A DNA stretch of 64,000 nt from Lomentospora prolificans (Eukaryota > Ascomycota > Sordariomycetes > Microascales > Microascaceae): positions 2,480,001 through 2,544,000 of the forward strand of contig JARFXM010000008.1 of assembly GCA_029532625.1 (NCBI GenBank), given 5' to 3'. The translations under genes and the position numbers were made by a program. Positions 57,165 through 64,000 of the stretch are shown here, piece after piece. The notes below the pieces were generated by a model that was not told the DNA's origin, searched no databases, and was given only the letters and a program-made list of their open reading frames with translations. Positions within the stretch are counted from its first letter, which is position 1. Every line of letters starts with the position of its first letter.

Positions 57165-60070
57165 TGTGCAGGTCTCGTTTCGATTTAAACGCGCACAGTT
57201 CAGTGAATAGGTAATGCTGGAAAGCTCGAAGAACTGTAGAAGCGCGAGAGTATTCTCGTTCGCGCTTGCGAAATCGATTGGGACTCGGGGACTTCAGATC
57301 GAGGACGAATCCTTCTTCTTGGGTTCCGCGGAGCACTAGCTGCCGCTCAAACGAACTATGCGGGGTCCGTTTGAGAGAGCAGGCCCACAGGAGGCGTAAC
57401 TGTCTCTAAGTGCTGGCGGGGCCAGCTGCAGTTGTTGGATGAGGGGGGTAAACGTCTCTTTGAAAAGGGACGTTATGGGGGTCGGGCGCGGAGGGGTAGG
57501 AAGACGACTTTGAACGACGGAATGATGACCGTACGGCGACCTCGCTCTTGCAGAAACCGATACCTATGGTGGAGTATCGGGCCCAGCAGACGAGGCTATC
57601 TGGGAGGGACTCGGAGGGCTCTTGGAACGGTAGAGCTACGAGCGCGGCTTGGGTTATGAGGATTCGGCAGACGTTCGATCAGAACGGCGAGGTGTAAATC
57701 TAGCTATTTGGGGGAGTACGGGCGCTATCGGGGCCTACCATTGCAAGATTAGCAACTAGTCATGGTAGATTGTCAAGCTTTTAAGAACGTGGGGGACGGG
57801 AAGGAGCCCATAGATTCGGGACAGTATAAAAGAGGCGCAACTGGGGAACGAGGAGAGACACACTTGCGAGGCTTAGAGAAGAAGCGAAGGATATCCCTCG
57901 GGCTCATAAAGGCCAGCCGTGGGCAATTTGAAGAGGGGAGATGTGAGCGAAGTGTTGGTCTCGTGACACTTGGTGTACTTGGTAAGAGGAATGAGCTGAT
58001 CAAGAAATTGCTGAAGCTGTAGAAGGGAGCAATGCTACTATCGAAGCTTTGGGCAGGTCGGGAATCGACAGATTTCTCGGTTATTCGAGGGAGGGATCAC
58101 GATATGGTGGGCTTGGAGGTGTTGTATACGTTCTTAAGAACGGGTTCGGCCGGGCCTGGGTGGCTCGGCCCTAGGATCGCACTACTGGCTATCGCTTTAG
58201 GTTTTGGTAGACAAGCGGCCAGGATGCTGGACGCGGAAATCAAGGAAAGCACTCTCCCTGGGGTATTAGAGAGATATAAAGTTCAGCATTACAAAGGCAA
58301 AGGGCGGACAGGGAGTTCAAAAAATCGCAGGATATTGTGTGTTGTGGGAACGTTAGGGATTAGATGGGGTTGGGGTTTTTTTTGGGTTCTTGCGCGTGGA
58401 AAAGTATTGAAGATGAGAGAATTGAGATCCAAATTTTTTTCTTGGGTCCCGCGTCGCCTGGCCTCTCTTCCCTCTTTCCTTCCTTGTACAGTGTAACGCA
58501 CCACATCAAATCGCTCTTTCCCTTGTTTCCTGCGTTCCGAACGATGTGGGCCGCCAGGGTAGAACTAATATAATTCCCGGTACGTACCGCAGTGACCGCT
58601 GACGTAGTCCGGGTTCTCCAACGCACTGTACCCTGTACTCCAAGGGCTGGACTTGCCCTGGCACGGAAATCGAGTAATATTAATACTCGACCAACACCTC
58701 TTACCAGGTCGCTCGCCGGCGCTAGAACTCAACTCACATGTGCTCAGAGAGCCAAACCTTGGACAGATGTCAACTAAGAACAGCAGGCCAGCCCACACCT
58801 TGGCTACCGCTTAAACCGCTGACAAGAACAGCTGGTTCAAGACAGGGTAGCTGGTGAATTCTGCGCTCTCAAAATGACGGGCACAAAGACATTGTTGATG
58901 GACCCTTGACGTTGGTGGTATTCGTGCATTGATCTCGAATGCCTGGCATTTTCTTGCAGGGCCTAGAACTCGGATTGACCCCGCCGATCCATCCTCCTCC
59001 CCACTTCAGCCCACTGGCTGGCCTGGCCCACTGTCAAAGATTGTAATCCCCTGCTTCAGTGGCGCTGGGGGAGGTCAAATGTACGGCTGGCGGGGTAATA
59101 CGCTCCTCGGCCCAGCGCCAAGGGGCCTTGGAATCAGTGCCCAAGCTCGATTGCTTGTGCTCAACGCGTGCTGTCTAAATGTTTCACGCCGTGATTCGTG
59201 GCACATCAGTGTCCAAGGCCCTTCCCCGAGCTCGTCCATCTCATCCCAATTGATGCCCCTGAAATATGTATTCTGTTTCTGGTTATCCATTACTTGCGTA
59301 TGTTGGGTCTTGATGCACGCCTTGACCACCCTCTCGCAGGGCATGGAACCCGCTTGCTTCCGTTATTCCGAGTCAGGCCGCCCACTCTGTCTGTGTATGT
59401 CCCTACTCGAGTTCCACAAAACTCCTCTACCACCAGTTCTTGTGCCGGTGCACTCGACTAAAGTTCTAACCGCATTTAACATACCTTGGGACCGCTGCCC
59501 GACTCTCCATTGCCCATCACTGAGATGGCTGCTGGCACTCTATGCGCACATAAAAGCTGCATTGGTCGTTGCGATGGCCTAGTCGTGGTGACCGCGTACT
59601 GTGAGGGGATAACAGACTGCCGTGGACCTTGCCATTTATATCGGATGATTCCTTGTGGATGTATGCTGGGGGTATTAAACCTCACACCATACTTCCTCTC
59701 CATAAGCATGAAGACCTTGTATTGGGTTGACATGCACCCTTCGGCTTCCCGAGACGAAAACAACAAATTTGCGGCCCATGCGAAAAGACGGGAAATATCG
59801 CAAAGCAAGAAAATATGCGGGCCTGTAGGGAGGCAGCCGACCTCAGGATACCCAATCTCCATCTAAATGGTGGGTGGTGAGATATTTTGGCCATGCCGTC
59901 TGCGGTTACACTTGGTGGATGCCATCTTTGCCAAAAAAAAAGCGAAAATTTGTTCAATGCCAGGGAAAACGCACGTGTCATATGGTACATCCCAATAATC
60001 GCAATGGCACCATAGGCACCGGTGAGGGATATCATATTCTTCATTTTTCTCAACTTCGTCGCGAAGGAGA
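57165..60070. other. Intergenic region, no gene seen
   Basis: 2.9 kb between two minus-strand genes. It should hold the AdoMet decarboxylase promoter (left) and the Cfd1 3' UTR (right). Open frames such as the 217-codon one at 58929-59582 show no domain and begin at arbitrary points. Confidence 0.45.
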
Positions 60071-61071
60071 CTACCTCACACCGGCCTCTACATTCTCTAT
60101 GACCTTTTCTGTGATCGGCTTGAGTACGTGATACAAGTAGCAATCTTTGTATCTCTCAGCCAGTAAAGCCGGGTTCCTGCCCTCTTCTCCCGCTCCGGAC
60201 TCTGTAGAGGGGGCTTCCCCGTTCCCGTTGACACCTATATCCTGGCCATTCGCAACTGTGCCCGCCGGATATCTCGGCCTTCTCCCGGACTCGACAAGCT
60301 CGCCGAACTGCGGGTCGATAGGGACAGATCCCAGGAACGGGACATTGAAAGCCTCTGCCGTCTCCTTGCCTCCGCCTGATCCGAACAAGTCCATACAATC
60401 GGCGCAATTCTCGCATACGAACCCGCTCATATTCTCTACGACGCCCAAAACTTTAATCCCCGTCGCCGTGCAAAAGTTCAACTCCTTCCTCACATCTTGT
60501 GTAGACATGGCTTGTGGTGTCGTCACGACCACTGCGCCCGCAACTTGGCCTGGTAGCGCATTCTGCGCCAATGTCTCCGCGAGAGAGATGTGCTCGTCGC
60601 TGGTCCCGGGAGGTGAGTCGATAAGGAGGTAGTCAGTCTCGCCCCAGAGGACATCTGATAGGAATTGCCGGATCATGGCTGTCTTCTTGGGTCCTCGCCA
60701 TACCACGGCATCTCCCCTATCGCGGAGCATGAAGCCTAGACTCATAGCCCTGAGGGACGCTTTACCCGTATCGGGGTCTGCGTCATGGACGGGAACGGGG
60801 AGCCAGCCACCGGGAGCTTGCCTCACCTTGGCCTCTTCTATGGCGAGCATTCGGGGAATATTGGGGCCCGTAAGGTCAGCATCGAGGATGCCTACTGAAT
60901 GTCCCGCCAGAGAAAGGCAGAGCGCGAGCTGAGTGGTCACTGAGGACTTGCCTACACCTCCCTTACCGGAGAGGACCTGCGCGGTATGTTAGGAGTGTAT
61001 CACTTGTGATTTATCCCACTATGGGACTGATAACTTACCAAGATGATGTGTTTGACCTTGGCCGTCGACAT
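60071..61071 (-). CDS. CFD1: Cytosolic Fe-S cluster assembly ATPase Cfd1
   Basis: Mrp/Nbp35-family P-loop ATPase that, with Nbp35, forms the scaffold for cytosolic and nuclear iron-sulphur cluster assembly. Exons 61071-61039 and 60976-60071 give 312 aa. The first exon is only 33 nt (MSTAKVKHIIL) and leads directly into the deviant Walker A GKGGVGKS (residues 15-22) after a 62-nt intron. Downstream are DADLTGPNIPRML, the Walker B-like YLLIDSPPGTSDEH, and the cluster-binding CxxC in CENCADC (near residue 200). The N-terminal four-Cys ferredoxin-like motif of Nbp35 is absent, which distinguishes Cfd1. A Gly/Asn/Glu-rich insert of about 30 residues precedes the conserved C-terminal helix. It is divergent from the partial gene to its right. 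Confidence 0.94.
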
Positions 61072-61917
61072 AATGTTACTCCGCGGGGCGATCTTAAGTT
61101 AGGGTGTGTATAGTGGGGCTTTCTCTGTAAGAGAAGCTCACCTAAACCAGATTTCTAGCTGGCAGAGGTTGTAGCTGGTGAAACAGGGCCAAGATGGGAG
61201 ATCTCGAAACACTTCGATATATGCTTGCCACAGCGCTCGTAGCCGAATGCACTGAGAACTGCGCAAACAGTAAAGTCCAGGACTGAGGTGGCGGCGTTCA
61301 GGATGGTGAGTCGCTGAGCAATAAGTGACGATAAGAGCTGCTGTGCTGAGTAATTGCAATTCGAATATTTTTTACTTCGACTGAATAATGGGGAAGTCGC
61401 TGGCCAACGGCGCCACGACTTGTTAGTGTGCTTTGGGGTGGGCGGATTGGGTACTTCGTCAGGTACATGGCTGAATGCTGGACCATGAATCTTGGATTAT
61501 TGGTCGCCAGCTGCCACTGCGTTGGACTTTCTCCTTGCAGATGCAGTCAGTACAAGGGAGGGTACTTTCATGCACGGTGTCAATTCCATCGCGCCTGCCC
61601 CTGATTGAAAAGTATCACCATCAGCAACTTTTGCTTCTTGCCATTCGTCGTCACCATCTTGCTACTCCTTCCCACGTCTCGAGCCATGAAGAATTGACTG
61701 ACATTAGTGGATATACTGCCGCTAGCTACAACGAGATTTACGTCACGCACGCCTAGCCCTGTTCCAGACTGAGCGAAAATGCCCATCGCAAAATAGCCTC
61801 CCTTATCAGCCAATTCAGCTGCCTAGCTTCCGTCTTCCCCCGTTTCCTCTCCCACAACCTCCGCGCAAAGGAGGGAGATCTCCTACCCCGAGATGATAAT
61901 AATCACCTCGACGCCAG
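61072..61917. other. Divergent promoter region, Cfd1 (-) and partial gene (+)
   Basis: 846 bases between two divergent ATGs. No coding sequence recognised; a C/T-rich tract lies just upstream of the plus-strand start. Confidence 0.5.
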
Positions 61918-64000
61918 ATGGAGAATCCGTGGAGCTCCCCTTGGTCGGCCGTCGATGACGATCAGTCCAAGGATCAAAGCCCCGAGCATCCCGTTGTATC
62001 GCCTGCTACCGCTCTCACCTTCCCGCCCGCTGCAAGGTTTAATTCGCTTTGGGGTGATGATACTTTTGGCGATTGGGCGTCGCCAAACACGCGAAACGAC
62101 AATGGAACTGGGGACACGATAGACGGCCACGACACTGGTACACCTGATGACGAGAATGGAGGATTTGGAACGTATACCACGGCGCCGGGGATCACCTCCG
62201 GATTCTCGTCGCTTTCGCAGGAGGTAGATCCTTGGGCGGCTGAGGCGTCTTTCTCACCTTTCGAAGGCGCGACGCATGAACTCGACCCTACCGCCGGTTA
62301 CGAGAAGAGGCTATCTAGCCCGTTCAACGAATCTACGGATGCGCCGGATAGCGGTTTTTCTACGCTAAACAAACCCCCAGAACCCGGGTTCTCTGAACCA
62401 GAGGGTGATGGACCGAAGGAAATAGAAAATCAGGAAAATGCACCTGAACCCGAAGTCTCTCGCTCGTCGTCCCCCGACGTTGAATTCGAAAATGAATTAT
62501 CTGGCGATATCCTATCCGTACCTAAGCATCGAGATGTTTCGCCAGCACCACAAAGCGATAGTTCCCGCCAGGCCTCGAGGGTGCAGGAACTGGTCGACAT
62601 GTATGATGGCATCGCCAAAAAGGCCACGAGCGAACCCCCACCCCCGCTTCCCGCCCCTCCCAAGAAGACAAAAGGTCTAGACGGCGAAGAAGGAAAGGAT
62701 TATGCAGGCGAGGAGAAAGGGCAAGATGATACTTCTGGAGAGGACTGGCCTGAAGACTTTGAGACCGGGCGAAGCACACCTGCCGAAGAACTGGAACCGG
62801 CCCCGGTGGCACCACCTTCTCCCCAAGGAACACGCGGACCCCCGCCCAAATTCGACGTCGACATGTCTCTGATCCCTGTCCTCTTCGACAAGCTCGCGGA
62901 AACCTCGATATTCCAACCCGCTGATCTCCCTGACCATCCCGACCTCAACTTTTCAACCGTCGATGAGCGTAAAGCCTGGTACCGCCTCTCACGCCAGGGC
63001 TCATCGCGCCTCCACGATTTTGGCGATGACGAGAATTATCGTCGCGTCTCGTGGCGCGGTTCTGTCGTTAGTGAGAAGACCTTTGCTATTGTGCGACGAT
63101 GGATGCAGGAGGATTCTGTGATTGGTGCCCGAGGTGCGAGAGGTGGTGCTTTTGGCGGCAAGTCGACTGCGACGTTTGGCTGGAACCAGTCGAGCAGCAG
63201 CGACCCCGTTGACTTGAGCTTCTTGCACAAGAAGAGAGCATCACTGGATGAAACGAAGAAGAATGGCGCGCAGAGGCTGAGTCTGGACATGCCACCCGCT
63301 GCGCCTGCGCCCGTCTCCAGGCCAGCTGCTTCCTCCACGAACGGGTCTGTGGCGGCACCCCGAGAAGCGCCCAAAGGCCGGCCGGTCTCTATGCCGGTTG
63401 CCCCAACGCACTTCCGAAATATACCAAAATCTCATCATAAGCCTTCTCCCCTCTCTGTGTCGACCCGTCCTCCCAATGGCGTCCCGGTCGCTCCTCTCAC
63501 ACCTAAAACTGCCACCCCTACGACTCCTAAAACCACGATCGTCCCCACAGCTATTGCGAACCCCCAGGAGGACGAGGATGAGGACGAGGAATGGGGAGAT
63601 ATGGTGTCCTCGCCGCAGACATCTAACGGCTGGGGCTGGGGGTCTACATCTATGCCGGATTCCGGCGTGGATTTTGACGTGTCCTCCACGAAAGCGAACT
63701 CTGTTGCATCGCCGGACGGAAGCGTTCGAGGACCCCAGCCGAAGCCTGGCGTGAGGTTCGCTGAGCCCGTAATTATAAGCACCACTGCGGAATCCATAAT
63801 GTCTCCCACATTGAACCCTTTGTCGCCATCTCTTCTCAGCCAACCCCCGGTCCAAAGCTCGGTGGTTGAGTCGTCAAGCACGGGTATATCTGCTAGTGAT
63901 TTAGATGTTCTTGGAGGAATGAAGTCCGTAGAAGCAAAAACTACAGCTAACGAGCGAGGAGGAATGGAATTAACGGAAGACGAGGAAGACATGGTTAGAC
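61918..64000 (+). CDS. Unrecognised acidic protein, 3' end beyond the window
   Basis: An uninterrupted frame of 694 codons from ATG 61918 (MENPWSSPWSAVDDD) to the window edge. The first 300 residues are acidic and rich in Pro, Ser, Asp and Glu with short Trp-containing motifs (NPWSSPW, WGDDTFGDW, DPWAAEA, EDWPEDFE). A more ordered core follows (about residues 315-435): FDVDMSLIPVLFDKLAETS, VDERKAWYRLSRQGSSRL, WRGSVVSEKTFAIVRRWMQ and FGWNQSSSSDPVDLSFLH. Then disordered Pro/Ser/Thr sequence, and a second acidic-Trp motif (DEDEDEEWGDM, near 560). I know no named domain for the core. The repeated acidic NPW/DPW/EEW motifs recall peptides that bind endocytic adaptors, but that is only a guess. The frame is very unlikely by chance; introns beyond the window are possible. 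Confidence 0.8.
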   Translation, partial: MENPWSSPWSAVDDDQSKDQSPEHPVVSPATALTFPPAARFNSLWGDDTFGDWASPNTRNDNGTGDTIDGHDTGTPDDENGGFGTYTTAPGITSGFSSLSQEVDPWAAEASFSPFEGATHELDPTAGYEKRLSSPFNESTDAPDSGFSTLNKPPEPGFSEPEGDGPKEIENQENAPEPEVSRSSSPDVEFENELSGDILSVPKHRDVSPAPQSDSSRQASRVQELVDMYDGIAKKATSEPPPPLPAPPKKTKGLDGEEGKDYAGEEKGQDDTSGEDWPEDFETGRSTPAEELEPAPVAPPSPQGTRGPPPKFDVDMSLIPVLFDKLAETSIFQPADLPDHPDLNFSTVDERKAWYRLSRQGSSRLHDFGDDENYRRVSWRGSVVSEKTFAIVRRWMQEDSVIGARGARGGAFGGKSTATFGWNQSSSSDPVDLSFLHKKRASLDETKKNGAQRLSLDMPPAAPAPVSRPAASSTNGSVAAPREAPKGRPVSMPVAPTHFRNIPKSHHKPSPLSVSTRPPNGVPVAPLTPKTATPTTPKTTIVPTAIANPQEDEDEDEEWGDMVSSPQTSNGWGWGSTSMPDSGVDFDVSSTKANSVASPDGSVRGPQPKPGVRFAEPVIISTTAESIMSPTLNPLSPSLLSQPPVQSSVVESSSTGISASDLDVLGGMKSVEAKTTANERGGMELTEDEEDMVR

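Noticed and set aside
58929..59582. 217-codon plus-strand frame
   Set aside because: No recognisable similarity, many Cys and Trp in random-looking order, and an open antisense frame over the same bases.
1..64000. CRISPR arrays, intact transposons, rRNA genes, biosynthetic cluster
   Set aside because: None seen on reading both strands: no spaced direct repeats, no transposase or reverse-transcriptase motifs, no rRNA blocks, and no grouping of secondary-metabolism genes beyond the single oxygenase.

Overview
The window looks like chromosomal DNA of a filamentous ascomycete (Pezizomycotina, probably Sordariomycetes). Genes are separated by 0.5-9 kb of non-coding sequence. Most carry short introns (about 50-110 nt) with GTAAGT/GTATGT-type donors, CTAAC-like branch sites and YAG acceptors. 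The products are eukaryotic: an snRNP core protein, a DNA polymerase alpha subunit, a Spg1/Tem1 GTPase and a fungal psi-factor oxygenase. No operons, CRISPR arrays or intact transposons were seen. Several apparent long reading frames begin at GTG, CTG or TTG, so starts were moved to the first suitable ATG and exons were joined by hand.

Left part (0-17 kb): Spg1/Tem1 GTPase (+), an unrecognised Cys-rich protein (-), a small putative mitochondrial membrane protein (-) and a sugar-phosphate/nucleotide-sugar transporter (-) whose frame and family match are best with a 6-nt micro-exon. A 7 kb gene-poor tract follows, holding a decayed GT17-type glycosyltransferase pseudogene.

Middle (17-43 kb), the gene-dense part: dihydroxyacetone kinase (+), SmD2 (-), mitochondrial 3-hydroxyisobutyryl-CoA hydrolase (+), an Ams2/Spt21-type regulator with AT-hook and GATA-like finger (+), splicing factor MFAP1 (+), DNA polymerase alpha subunit B (-), a membrane-anchored Ubp1-like deubiquitinase (+), a 25-bp minisatellite, and an unrecognised Ser/Pro-rich protein with a KEN motif (-).

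Right part (43-64 kb): a 9 kb stretch without protein genes but with one intron-containing tRNA-Gly(GCC), a psi-producing oxygenase (dioxygenase-P450 fusion) with an apparent +1 frameshift in a C run just before the haem-cysteine region (+), S-adenosylmethionine decarboxylase (-), the Fe-S assembly ATPase Cfd1 (-), and the 5' part of an acidic unknown protein running off the right edge (+).

The genes are mostly unrelated housekeeping functions with no metabolic cluster. Several touch the cell cycle or chromatin (Tem1, Ams2/Spt21, Pol12 with an MCB element, the KEN protein), but nothing shows they act as a unit. I found no convincing new multi-gene system. The best second-look items are the micro-exon, the oxygenase frameshift, the tandem acceptors inside the GATA finger, the GT17 pseudogene and the higher-order minisatellite.
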